From Mnemiopsis leidyi (Eukaryota; Ctenophora; Tentaculata; Lobata; Bolinopsidae), in assembly GCA_000226015.1 (NCBI GenBank), contig JH154128.1, forward strand, positions 273,208 through 337,207: 64,000 nucleotides of DNA, read 5' to 3'. The notes under the pieces were generated by a model. It saw only the letters and a list, made by a program, of their open reading frames with translations. It had not been told where the DNA came from and did not search any database. Below are positions 40,801 through 50,002 of this stretch, in pieces; within the stretch, counting starts at the first letter, position 1, and each line of letters opens with the position of its first letter. Both the position numbers and the translations under genes were made by a program.

Positions 40801-40882
40801 TTTCACATACCCCACTCCAGATATTATCTTCGTCCTCAGAACTGACATCAGACCTTCTTCTTCTCCTTCTCCTATCTCCCAT
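27357..40882 (-). CDS. CASC3: CASC3 / Barentsz (MLN51), exon junction complex core factor
   Basis: Minus-strand gene with 14 exons in reading order: 40882-40811, 40149-40114, 35503-35453, 35300-35256, 35087-34692, 34400-33676, 33544-33492, 33365-33120, 32975-32857, 32723-32600, 30828-30683, 29938-29868, 27694-27567, 27445-27357. All junctions are GT-AG, the phases close, and the product is 766 aa. The start MGDRRRRRRRSD resembles the vertebrate MADRRRQRAS start. An acidic stretch precedes the SELOR-type eIF4A3-binding region (THVPKRGMFYQHD ... KKWVHDMYDEEEQKPKED, roughly residues 138-225). An RS/RG-rich section, a conserved KRYSQRSK patch and a Q/M/H-rich tail ending in RSNKAIPIVDP follow. 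CASC3 binds spliced mRNA with eIF4A3 and acts in mRNA localisation and decay. AG lies 1 nt before the ATG. Two other genes sit in its introns. Confidence 0.9.
29271..29282. repeat. Poly-C tract (C12)
   Basis: Twelve consecutive C in a CASC3 intron; prone to slippage and sequencing error. Confidence 0.9.
29434..29500. repeat. Perfect 32-bp direct duplication
   Basis: A unit beginning gaagtgcgccagaccgctat occurs twice in tandem and a third truncated gaagtg start follows. It is in a CASC3 intron. Confidence 0.9.
31123..32039 (+). CDS. Small EF-hand calcium-binding protein, nested in a CASC3 intron
   Basis: Four exons: 31123-31125 (the ATG itself, followed by donor GTGAGT), 31303-31455, 31659-31786 and 31997-32039. 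Phases close to a 108-aa product. The second EF-hand loop is canonical (DKDRSGYIEINE: D1, D3, S5, G6, I8, E12). The first (DNDGNLKIDRTE) has Leu where Gly6 is usual, so it probably binds weakly. The last exon is short (MLELDRLKLENGM). If exon 3 is not spliced at GTGAGT, a TGA at 31788 would end the protein only one residue later (NQM). Intron 3 carries a (GT)n/(TGTGTC)n microsatellite. The whole gene lies opposite in direction within the CASC3 intron between 32600 and 30828. It is a calmodulin/troponin-C-like small protein with no specific orthologue recognised. Confidence 0.7.
31816..31955. repeat. (GT)n then (TGTGTC)n microsatellite
   Basis: A compound repeat grading into a GC-rich gtgggcg-type tail. 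It lies in the last intron of the nested EF-hand gene. Confidence 0.95.
35510..37505. other. CASC3 intron sequence with GC-rich patches
   Basis: No exon supported. GC-rich spots with gcgcgc runs (36510-36540) resemble the island at 47 kb and hint at related repeats. Confidence 0.45.
36190..36275. repeat. Dispersed repeat, copy A
   Basis: Shares ttatatccgtcta, gctgc and ggtatcaccgcgacaag in the same order with 47467-47523. The copies differ by a short indel. Family unknown. Confidence 0.6.
37513..38490 (-). CDS. Beta-1,3-galactosyltransferase-like (GT31 family), intronless
   Basis: Single-exon frame of 325 aa. I choose ATG at 38490; a longer frame to 38508 would need a GTG start. Residues about 7-28 (LYHWLITITLLLLITSSILQ) form a type II signal anchor, as in Golgi glycosyltransferases. 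GT31 motifs follow in order: ENRETRNKIRTHGW (family RxxIRxTW), FLVKLDDDSYLN (DxD nucleotide-sugar/metal site) and VEDAYIGVV (family EDVYxG). This predicts a Golgi enzyme that transfers a sugar, probably galactose, to a glycan in beta-1,3 linkage; the exact donor and acceptor cannot be read. It lies inside a large CASC3 intron (40114-35503), same strand. The lack of introns is usual for vertebrate B3GALT genes and would also fit a retrocopy origin. Confidence 0.85.
   Translation of the reverse strand: MRRSDLYHWLITITLLLLITSSILQLRSSTLQYNNKISTEISSITRGVGDSVIPVISTNSSTLHPLHSSNLDRISQQAPTPAPKLRLLVVILSAAENRETRNKIRTHGWLQTAGVSVSLEHYFLVGLNLELDLQEEMELHQDIVIWPGPESYRNIVHKLAWFIGKLQQAGSAHSYDFLVKLDDDSYLNIAKLAQNLRDVTPNTPWYGGECIFNKAVYRAGKYAVDPHYYPHTHFPTYAAGAGYLLSAELVRRMTAVMWRVPQFAVEDAYIGVVSNMTNTVVSCLDGFYHENWREYNGVLDSAVLLHKVKIDDIQLIRTFFGTKHE
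38661..38750. repeat. 30-bp tandem repeat, 3 copies
   Basis: Three copies of a 30-bp unit beginning gacaatgtgcgacaaactct lie upstream of the galactosyltransferase start, with a few substitutions. Confidence 0.9.
38760..40105. other. CASC3 intron, no further gene seen
   Basis: AT-rich. Short frames with no family. Confidence 0.45.
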
Positions 40883-41291
40883 CCTTAAGTTAAATAAAGT
40901 TAAAGAATTTTCCTTATACCTTAAAGTTTGTAAATAGGTCATAACATAACATAATGTTAATGGTACTGGTAGATTTCTTTTATTTTCGAGACCAAAAACT
41001 TCATTCATAAAACAATCTTTTCAAAACCAGTGAAAATTAAATTTATAAAATTTAGGACCTTAATCTGACCTGTACAAGTTAAGATGTTATAATCATTAAT
41101 CATAGTCTATTCTTTAAAAATATCGATCACTTAAAGTGTATCACATAAAGCAAGAAGCTAGATTAATGTACCCCTGTAATCGCATCCATAGAATACTGAG
41201 CTAATTTAGACAACCCAGCTTTCATCATTCAAACACAATTGAAGACAACTTTTCTGAGAAATAATGAGTTGGACCAGCTGCTGACAAATCA

Positions 41292-42650
41292 CTACATCCA
41301 TGACAAAGATTGCCTGCTATGGCAGGAGAGTCCACCACCTTCTACAGAAAGTAGGTGGATTTGTGGAGACATTAGGTTTATTGGAAGAGGTAATCTGGTT
41401 ATTGAGCACTCTGCACAATATTTAATATGTTCTTGGGAATTCAAAACTTTTCGATACTGATCGTAATATCTTTCAAGCTTAGGCGAAAGCTTTAAATCTC
41501 GGGATTTTATCACATAGTCTTCTTTTGAACGTTGGTTCAAGCCAAAAGGATTATTCATAATATCACAATTACTATGTGCAGCCTCATGGATATTCTTTTT
41601 TCCTTTAAATAAAGAATAAGAATCGCTTCCCAATTCTACAGACAAAGAGTTGGTAATATGGCCACCATGAACTTTGATTGCTTTCCAATCGTTAACAACA
41701 GGATGCATCAACTCAGAAAGTTTATCTTGAATATGATGTAAATCATGGCGTTTACATGTTAATCTCAATAAGCTTGTATGATCATTCGAGTCATATTGAA
41801 GTCTGTCTATCAGAGCACAGTCTTTGGGATTCCTTGAGTCTTGCAGCATTAATTTTTTTAAAGATGGATCGAATCTACCATAAACATGAATGATATAAAC
41901 AAATTGAACCTGCCCAGAACTTTGTAACTCTGCTAACTTGTAGGCATGTTTGTAATTTTTACAGATTATCACCACACCTGAAGCAGATCCAAGGTCATTA
42001 TGAAAGTAGCATGAGTCACTTTGAATATGCTTGTACACATGTAACATAAATTGAAGAGAGTTATAAACATACCTGTTGATGCTTGGGATACATGGTAGTC
42101 CAGCAGGCTTGTCAACATAACTATAACCATTATTAATTTTGATAGGCTTGATGTGAGCAGGGTCAAACCTTGGAACAGGTTTTTCATGGCAGTGATGATT
42201 GGTTATAATAAACTTGTGTTTTGAAAGTGGAGAACTCCCAGTTCTATAAACATTACCATCAAGGATAACACCTTTAGACTCTAATAACTGAGTTACATGT
42301 TGAGATTTAAGGCTTTTCGGAATGGGCCCTGTAGTGGTAAGCATCTTATAATCATGTAGGTTCATCTTCTTTGCACCTTTGTTAAGAGTGGTTTTGATAT
42401 TAACAGTATATGGCTTGACTAGCTGAAGATCATCACTGAAATCATAGATGAGGACAGGATGAACTTTAGGAGCATCAAAGTACTTTTTCATGAATTTCTT
42501 GCAAGCTATTTTATGTTTCCAAGGTATTCCTGACACCAACTTCTCCTCGGTCAAAAGTTTTGGTTTCACTTTGGTAGCAAGAGTTTCTAAACAACGAGTT
42601 CCACATGACAATGTAAGAGATACCACGGTCTTTTGAACTTTGAGAGACAT
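41292..42650 (-). CDS. RPUSD2-like RluA-family protein with degraded active site
   Basis: Intact 452-aa single-exon frame. RPUSD2/RIB2-type landmarks are present: an S4-like segment before HHCHEKPVP (family HRHEPPV), VDKPAGLPCIPSINRYVYN (family VDKPxxIPVHPxGRYxxN), HPVVND, and a C-terminal YCAECSITRLPLPINL (RPUSD2 CxECxxxxxDPLPxDL). The catalytic motif HRLDxxTSG reads HNDLGSASG, so the aspartate is displaced by one and Leu takes its place. GRTHQIR reads HDLHHIQ. Known relatives convert uridine to pseudouridine in RNA; this one is probably a non-catalytic, perhaps RNA-binding, relative. An acceptor AG (42653-42652) is one base before the ATG, and CASC3 starts 409 bp downstream on the same strand. 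Confidence 0.8.
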   Translation of the reverse strand: MSLKVQKTVVSLTLSCGTRCLETLATKVKPKLLTEEKLVSGIPWKHKIACKKFMKKYFDAPKVHPVLIYDFSDDLQLVKPYTVNIKTTLNKGAKKMNLHDYKMLTTTGPIPKSLKSQHVTQLLESKGVILDGNVYRTGSSPLSKHKFIITNHHCHEKPVPRFDPAHIKPIKINNGYSYVDKPAGLPCIPSINRYVYNSLQFMLHVYKHIQSDSCYFHNDLGSASGVVIICKNYKHAYKLAELQSSGQVQFVYIIHVYGRFDPSLKKLMLQDSRNPKDCALIDRLQYDSNDHTSLLRLTCKRHDLHHIQDKLSELMHPVVNDWKAIKVHGGHITNSLSVELGSDSYSLFKGKKNIHEAAHSNCDIMNNPFGLNQRSKEDYVIKSRDLKLSPKLERYYDQYRKVLNSQEHIKYCAECSITRLPLPINLMSPQIHLLSVEGGGLSCHSRQSLSWM

Positions 42651-42861
42651 TCTAGGGATTGTAGGTTAGACTCCGATGATTAAATCATCTAAAAAATGAA
42701 TTTCAAACAGATGATATCAAGTACTAAAGGAAAGTATTAATACTGAAGTTTCAATACTAAAGGAAATTTTGAAAAGCTTGAGGAATGGGAATATTTTTTG
42801 TTACTGAAGTTCGACAAAATGTTAAGGAATACATATTTACTGAATTCTTAGATTTGCAAAT

Positions 42862-43071
42862 CACAGAGGATTGCGCTAAGGGCATTTGCCTATGCAATCT
42901 TCTTTGATTGACTCAGCTGAATGACCGGGAAACCGTGATTGAGGATTAAATAAAAAGGGTCTCTGTTGAAAAGATCTAAAATCTTCCAGGAGTCCCTTCA
43001 GTATTACTGTAAATTGTATAACTGTAAATTGTAAAAGCCTAGGTACAGGTGTAACAAATACAAATACAAAT
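42862..43071 (+). mobile_element. tRNA-derived SINE, copy 1 (head missing)
   Basis: Carries the SINE body (gggcatttgcctatgcaatc ... accgtgattgagg ... aagcctaggtacaggtgtaa) and an (ACAAAT)-type tail. The tRNA-like head is absent (5' truncated). A 13-bp segment, actgtaaattgta, is repeated before the tail. Confidence 0.85.
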
Positions 43072-43074
43072 GAA

Positions 43075-44600
43075 CTATAACAACAAGGAAACAAGTGTTT
43101 CACTAGGTTTAGATATTACTATTGTATTAAAGAAGCTAATTGAATGATTGTCTGAATTTCAAAAACTATTGTTAATAAAGCTAAGTTTGCTATGCAAAAT
43201 ATCTATGAGACTTTGATACCCCTAAGCTAGAATACTGTGTTTAAAATAAGTCAAAATTGTATATCTAAAAAAAACTCAACTCAAAGAGTTCCATGTGCTG
43301 ACACTATTCCTACACTTCGAGACTGCACTTAGGTGACAGTAAGTCTCAATTTAATTCTCAGCAAATGAGGATTTAATCTTACGTCAGAAATTAACAGACA
43401 GTCGGCTGAATGGACTAGTCTCCGATTCCTCGGGACCAAGGGGGCGTGAGAAGAGCTGCCAAAGGATAAGAACATTGTTCATTAACTCTCACCCGGTTTT
43501 ACTCTCCCCCACTCACATGGCGAATTCCGTAAAAATCAGGGGCCGGAAAATTCAACAGACTGTGGCAGCTATAAATTAGCATTAGGTCATCATTTACAAA
43601 CAGTTACAGATAAGCGACGGCACATGAAAAGTGGAAATAATGCACCATTATCAAAGTAAGGGTACAAGGTTTTTAATTGAATATTGGATAATCTGACTAA
43701 GCTGTATTGACTAGCTGTATTGAACTAATATTTCTAATCAAATTGTTGCATTGCAAACAATTTTGTGAATGTGATATTATCGTGACTTAATCACTGATTT
43801 AAACAGACCCAGTCAAAATTAGTACATTTAGATGTATATTATGTTAATAATATCTACACATAGAAAAATCTAGCATCATAAAGTTAATTAGACCTCGATT
43901 TCTATTTTAATCATTAATTCGAGATTAATTATTTGGGGAAAAGAATTTGAAAATTAAGCCCAACGAAGACCTGAATTCAATTATTTCCTGTTGGAGTTGA
44001 AGGGAAATAGGTTTAAGGGTTTAGATTGAAAGGGTATAGATTGAATTTAATGTGAGAAGCTAAATCGACAAATTATCCTGATCCTAAATCAGTCGCAAAA
44101 CGCAAAGCGTGCCTCCAGACACATGGTTTTTACATTTTTCGGCTATAGGTGCGATGATTTTTTCAGTGAAACGATTAAAATCAGTGAAACAATTAAAATA
44201 TATTTTGTACCATTTATACAGAAAAAGACTTTTAACAAATAACACATTATAAGCTTGGCCATTACTCAACAACATATTAAGAAACTGGAGGTCCAAGGGG
44301 TACAGGGATGCACAAACTATTCGCTTTAGTGCATACCAAAACGTGGACCAACCGATCTGCTATTAAGGTGCTAAAATGCTGGTGGATTCGAAACTATGAA
44401 ATTAAGATTCCTCATCACATTTTATGTGAAAATACTGGTCCAACTTTTCTCTTCTAGGGCCTTAAAGGCATTCAAGGGCCCATAGAGGGGTCGGAGCGAA
44501 CTTTAACATAGCCTAAGCCACAAAACATGATGAAATCTACCTTATTTGAAAGTTATAAGTCTCCATCTCTTACCGTTTGGGCTCCAATTCGTTTGTAAAA
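43075..44600. other. No recognised gene
   Basis: AT-rich; short frames only. Confidence 0.45.
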
Positions 44601-44609
44601 AGCGTTGTC

Positions 44610-44636
44610 GGGGGAGGGGAGGGAGGGAGGGGGGGG
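44610..44636 (+). other. G-run tract, possible G-quadruplex
   Basis: Purine tract of four or more G runs separated by single A (ggggaggggagggaggg...). It fits the four-run G-quadruplex rule on the plus strand. Location is repeat-rich; role unknown. Confidence 0.6.
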
Positions 44637-44928
44637 TCGTATACCACACTTCATGTTGTCATACTAGGGGGTGGCAACTTTTTTTCTTTTTTTTTGAATC
44701 AGGACAAAAATTTGACGAAAAATTGATTGAGAATAGTTTTGAGGTTCAAAAATGTTTGGTTTAGTGTCTTTTCTGGGACAGTTTCCACCTTTTAATTTAG
44801 CTTTACCTCATGATTCTGATTAAGATTTCGAATTTTTCAAATTTCTGAGTTACTTTTGTCTGTTTTAAAATTTAGTTTAGACCATAAATTTAAGGTACCG
44901 TCGGTACAATTAGAGGCACTTTTCTGTA

Positions 44929-46170
44929 GGGGTGACTAACTACATCCTATTTGCTGATGATACTAATGTCTTTGTTGTTGTTAGAACTAGAACAGAGGCC
45001 TACAACAAGGCTAATAAAGTCCTAAAGTTTGTGCAAAACTACACCCTGGCCAACGAACTGAATGCTCGGGAAAGCTGCTTTATTGAATTCCATAAACACA
45101 GGAAAAAACCTGGGCCTCAATCTCTCGCTATTGACAATAGGCTTTAGCTTAATGGCATTCTGCTTCATAAAGTGTGTGACACTAAATGCCTTGGAGTCAC
45201 CATTGATGTGGGGCTCACCTTTAACACTCACCAAGAAAAGCTTATCCGAAAACTCTCATCCTTCTCAGGAATGCTTTGAAGAATAAGGGATTTAAATATC
45301 CCCATTCCTATTCACAAAAGTCTGTATTACTCTTTATTTGAAAGAAATTTATCCTATGGCATAACTGTTTGGGGTGGCACTTCAAATAATAAACATAATC
45401 CACTATTTATAGTGGTAAAGAAATGTGTCTGGATTATGCTTGGGAACAAACAGGGTTACCTAGACAAATTCAAAACCTGTGCCAGGACAAGTTCAAAAGA
45501 GGCTACTAAACAAGACTGCAAATTTTATGAAAGAGAGCATACCAAACCCCTATTTGTCAAGCACTCCTTGATGACTCCAGTGGCATAACGTTGTTGGTCT
45601 AGCCAATATGGCGCCCTTGGCGGTAAAAAGGCGCCCCTAAGTGGCATCCTGGTACAAGGGCATACTGGAAGCAACTTGTAAAAATATGGCCGAAAAATGA
45701 AAATGAATAGAGAAGTTATTAAACCAAAAACGCGAATTTGCTGGTCGCGCAGTTGATCTTGCAAAATTGTTGCATAATTATAAGAAGATTCATTTAAGAA
45801 GATTTGGGGCCCCTTATGACGGCGCCCCTCGGCGTAGCCGGGGCATCTTTTCGTTGCTGAATGACTCTGCATAATCTATACTCTTATCACTGCTGTAATG
45901 ACCTATGCAAAGTACTAAAATACCATACACCAATTTCACTGTTCCAACTTTTCAGCCTTTCAAAACGGCCTGGTAAAGAAACCCTTATTATAACAACTCT
46001 CCCCTAAACAGTTTGGTCCATCAAGCCAGCAGCCTTTGGAACATTATCCGACAGATAATGAATCTTAATGACTTCATCGTGACCCATGACAGCTTTAAAT
46101 GTTAACTCAAGGAATTAATACTGTCTGCACAAACCAAAGGTGATAAACTGAATGGAACCCCATAAATAAT
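44929..46170 (+). mobile_element. LINE fragment (reverse transcriptase C-terminal half), decayed
   Basis: Translated pieces match non-LTR reverse transcriptase: YILFADDTNVF (the catalytic YADD box, here FADD), KCLGVTIDVGLTFNTHQEKL, SLYYSLFERNLSYGITVWGG and, further on, SLVHQASSLWNIIRQI. The pattern is that of the CR1/Jockey-like group. It lacks the 5' part, has several in-frame stops and frame shifts, and is split by a 282-bp MITE at 45578-45859. Not functional. Confidence 0.85.
45578..45859. mobile_element. hAT-like MITE inserted in the LINE
   Basis: A 282-bp non-coding insert starts CAGTGGCATAACG and ends TTTTCGTTGCTG, giving CAG...CTG termini as in hAT elements. It is flanked by 8-bp near-identical target duplications (gatgactc / aatgactc). 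Removing it restores continuity of the LINE translation. GC-rich subterminal ggcgcccc motifs lie inverted near both ends. Confidence 0.7.
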
Positions 46171-46174
46171 TTCC

Positions 46175-47025
46175 TGAACTCAAGATGTTTGAAAACGGCA
46201 CCTAATGGTATGTCCAGATCCATATCGCCGATCTTGTAGAGCTAATAATGTCCACTCTCCAACAAAATAGTGTACATTCATTTAACACTATTCCCACGAT
46301 TTGATCCACCTTCTATTGCATTTGTACAATCAATTTAAGGTAGATGCTGATAATCAGATGATTACTTACTTTTTATAAGTTTAGCTCACTAGTGTCTGTA
46401 AACAATAAATAGAGTTCTAATACTTTCAACACTACTATTATACAAATAATTTGAGTGACAATGTCTATGTAGCTGAGGATGAGGAAAATATTTCTACAAT
46501 TATTTTAGCTCGTTTCATTGCCCCCGCGAACGACACAATGAAAGTGTAACTGTCCTAAACAATAAATATATTAAAAATTGTAGAGCTTGTACGAGGCGTT
46601 TGCCCAACACAAGCAACAAGGTGAATATTAATTACTTGCACCGTGTGCTGCCTGAAGTACCGTCCAAAATGTGTTGAACTAACACCCAGTGCACAGTGAT
46701 GTCGCACAACTTGGAGCCCACAGTGCTCACAACACTTCTATTGGAGAATACTTGTGTTACAATGCATAATTCTGCCGATTGCCGTATTATGTCAAGAACC
46801 AACTAAAAAGGTCCAAAAATCTGATAGTCAATCTAAACCATAAACTACTGCGAAAAGTCTGCCACACATGCAACAAAATCGGAAATTTAAACAACAGGCC
46901 AGATATGCGTAAGAGCGCGTGATGGCCGCGACAATAGGTTATCAACCTACAGCGCAAACGCGACATCATGATCAACAATTAATTAATGATTAAAACGGGG
47001 CTACTTGTTAAAAGTTGTTTAGCCC
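46175..47025. other. No recognised gene
   Basis: Short frames only. Confidence 0.4.
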
Positions 47026-47029
47026 TGCT

Positions 47030-47640
47030 GTCGCAAAGCGGTAGCCTCCGCGCCGACGCGGGTCACAACGTGAGACAAGGAGCAACTGAGCTGGGCTATG
47101 TTGGCTTAGCAACCACCAGGTTAGGTGTTCACCTATCCAGGTGCTTATGTGTTATGCTCGTTACGCGCGCGGCGCGGCTGCTACGCAGCTTTTCGAGCCA
47201 CCTCTGGTGCAGGCGCGCGCAAAAAGGATCACATCAGAGCAAGTTAGGTGACGTGAATTAAATACATGAAGCATTCCGCCTGTTCACTGCAATTGCTATG
47301 CGCAGCAGCGCAGCGCCGCGCCCCCGTGTTTAATTTATCTTCACCTAACCATGTGATTACGCCGCGCAGCGCACTGCGGTTGGTGGCGCGCGCAAAAGGG
47401 CTCTGGTTTGTGGTTAGAGCAAGTATTTACCTAACATGGTCATTTTATTATATGTTTGATCTTGACGAGATTATATCCGTCTAACGTTCTTTAGCTGCGT
47501 GAGTCAGGTATCACCGCGACAAGTTTGATCATGATCATTATTATTACATTTAAATCAAGTTGAGAAATATTTAGTTGAGAAATATTTTTTACGCTTACAG
47601 ATTTTCTACAATTACTGTTTTACCGGGCGCAGCGCGGCTC
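47030..47640. repeat. GC-rich repeat island
   Basis: A GC-rich patch in AT-rich surroundings. It has repeated gcgcagcgc and ggcgcgcgcaaaa motifs (about 47213-47226 and 47384-47397) and contains copy B (47467-47523) of the dispersed repeat seen at 36190. No coding evidence. Confidence 0.55.
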
Positions 47641-47963
47641 TCTCTACGTTTCCCTTTCAATGTTTCCCTTTTTACGTTTCAATCTCAAAGCAACAAAGAC
47701 GGAGGTCCCCAGGCAACTTCTGATGTACATTTACAATCTAGTTGCCATACTGCATACTGTGTCAGGAGTGAGTTCGCGTTAATTTTTTGATATTTGAAAA
47801 TACTCAGCTCACAACTTTTACATAATATTATTTTGTTATCCACTCTCTCAAGCAGCAAAGAAATCCAAAATTTCACGGGGATTTCCTTCATTCATAGGCT
47901 GAATCAATCAATTGATTCCTTAGAATTTTTCTACTACAGTTACTGTTGAAGTTGCCGCTATTT

Positions 47964-48200
47964 GGATTGGTGGTGTAGTGGTATCTACCCAGACTTTCCT
48001 TGCAAGAGATCGGGGGTTCGATTACAGATTCCCAGATTCGCCTATCCTAGAAAAACAAGTATTTCCTAGAGCAGTGCGGTAAAGGCATTTGCCTATGCAA
48101 TCTTCTTTGGTCAAACTCAGTCACGGGAACTCGTGATTGAGGTGTAAATGAGAGTCTCCGTTCAGTAGAACTGTATAAGCCTGGGTACAGGTTTAACGAA
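47964..48200 (+). mobile_element. tRNA-derived SINE, copy 2 (with head)
   Basis: The head resembles a tRNA with pol III A box (TGGTGTAGTGGT) and B box (GGTTCGATTAC, one change). The body gcatttgcctatgcaatctt and the caggtttaac tail follow. The A-B box spacing is longer than in copy 4. This is a SINE rather than a functional tRNA gene. Confidence 0.85.
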
Positions 48201-48596
48201 AACTTTGCCCCTTTCTCTGCTCAGGCGTGTTGCAGCTATGATATCTTTGGCAGACAAATTAGAATTGAATTTATTCCTTTTAGATCTATAAAGGTGACTT
48301 TGTATATGCCACACGCCTATTAATTGAGACTTTTCTAATAATTGGCTGACTAATTTTGCCTTGAGGGAACGTTCGCTTTTTATGCTCAGCGTAGCAGAAG
48401 TAGACATGAGGTGATGAAATGTCTGTAACTGTCTCCGTTTTTGTAAACCTCATGGCTATCATTATCTTCTTGTTTACTTGGTTGATCTTAGTTAAGCTAA
48501 GGTAAATTAGTTTAGCTTAAGAAAGATCGATTTGAATAAGCTGAACAGGATTTCTGCACTATATGCATAGTCTCTGTATTACCGTACTGAACAGTT

Positions 48597-48780
48597 TTGT
48601 ATTGGTATTTGTTACACCCATGCCCAGGCTTTTACACTTATACTGAATGGGCTCCTATAAGATTCTAGATCTTTTAACGGAGACCCTCCTTGTCTAACCC
48701 TTAATCACGGTTTCCCGGTCATTCGGCTGAGTCGACTGAAGAAAATCGCATAGGCATATGCCCTTAGCGCGCTTCTCTAG
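48597..48780 (-). mobile_element. tRNA-derived SINE, copy 3 (minus, head missing)
   Basis: Reverse-complement copy of the body and tail. It lies head to head with copy 4 and lacks the tRNA-like head. Confidence 0.85.
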
Positions 48781-48803
48781 GATAATAACCTTTTAAAAAT
48801 TAT

Positions 48804-49040
48804 GGGTTGGTGGTGTAGTGGTATCAGAAGATGGGGGTTCGATTCCCAGGTCCGTCAAGAGTAGTGTGCTAAGGGCATTTGCCTATGCAATCTTCTTCAG
48901 TCAACTCAGCCGAATGACCAGGAAACCGTGATTGAGGGTTAAATGAGGACGTTCTCCGTTATAAGATATAGAATCTTCCAGGAGGCCCTTCAGTTAACTG
49001 TAAAAGCCTGGGTACAGGTGTAGCTAATACAAAGACAAAT
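48804..49040 (+). mobile_element. tRNA-derived SINE, copy 4 (with head)
   Basis: The head has A box TGGTGTAGTGGT and a perfect B box GGTTCGATTCC, with a deletion between them relative to copy 2. The full body and a caggtgtagctaatacaaag tail follow. It is the best-preserved copy at the pol III promoter. Confidence 0.88.
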
Positions 49041-49044
49041 ATCA

Positions 49045-49995
49045 AATTCCTTATTGTTCCAAATTGTCGACAATTGAATTTCTACATTTCTTTGATCTTA
49101 CTCTAACTTTGATCTTATTCTAAATATTCTAATATTCCAATAATATTCCAATATTAATATTCTAAATATTCTAAATATTCTACTTTTGCTCCATTTGGTT
49201 AGAAGCCCCCAATAGGAGCATTGGTTTGGTAAATAATTTTTAAAGTGGACCGTGATTTAAGATTTTTTAATTTCTAATTTGTCTGTGTTATAATGCTACT
49301 GTTGTATTGTTACCTGTTCCCTTAGTTTGTTTAGGGGTTTTCCCGCTTGTACCTTACTAACGTTCGCGTCAATAAATTTGAATTAGATGATAATGAAGAT
49401 CACTCATAATTAAGTTTTCCATTACATCGCCAATCACATCCACAAAGACGTCAAGAAATTAGTCTATGGAATAAAATTAGTCTACACAACTTGGTTTGTC
49501 TCATAGCTTGAGACCAGCCTTTGTAATATCCCATACTTGATTATCTATGGAGAATAGACTTTTTACTGAAAGACAACATCTTTGTAATATTTGTTGCATA
49601 AACCATGTCAAGTTTCATTTCATTTGATTTAAACTTGTCACACTCAACCAAGATTTTAATAGTCAACTTTAAAGCTTCTTCTCCTACCCTGAAAAAGGGC
49701 CTTGGTACGTTACCTGGTTTTTGAAATAAAAAGGTAATTTACTCTGTAATGACAGTTAATTTAACGACATTACTACACTCTCTTAACTGGTTGTTATAAT
49801 CAGCCACTTAGACACAGTCTTACTAGGGATGCGTGAGTAAAAGCAGTTCCTTTGAGCGAATCTCTAACGTCTCCTGCCCTTGCTACAGTGCCTTTCGAGT
49901 ATTTTTTTGTGATAAGCATACAATTGACTGATTTTAACCCTGATTGGGAACTGATTCTGGATGTTTCTGAATGCCCAGACAGATGACGGACAATC
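49045..49995. other. No recognised gene; AT-rich
   Basis: A short (aatattctaaatattct)n-like tract lies at about 49120-49190. Nothing coding is supported. Confidence 0.5.
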
Positions 49996-50002
49996 GCGTG
50001 TA

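Noticed and set aside
47964-48040. Functional tRNA gene from A and B box motifs (also 48804)
   Set aside because: The head is joined to a repeated body and tail found four times, so it is a SINE; no good cloverleaf could be drawn.
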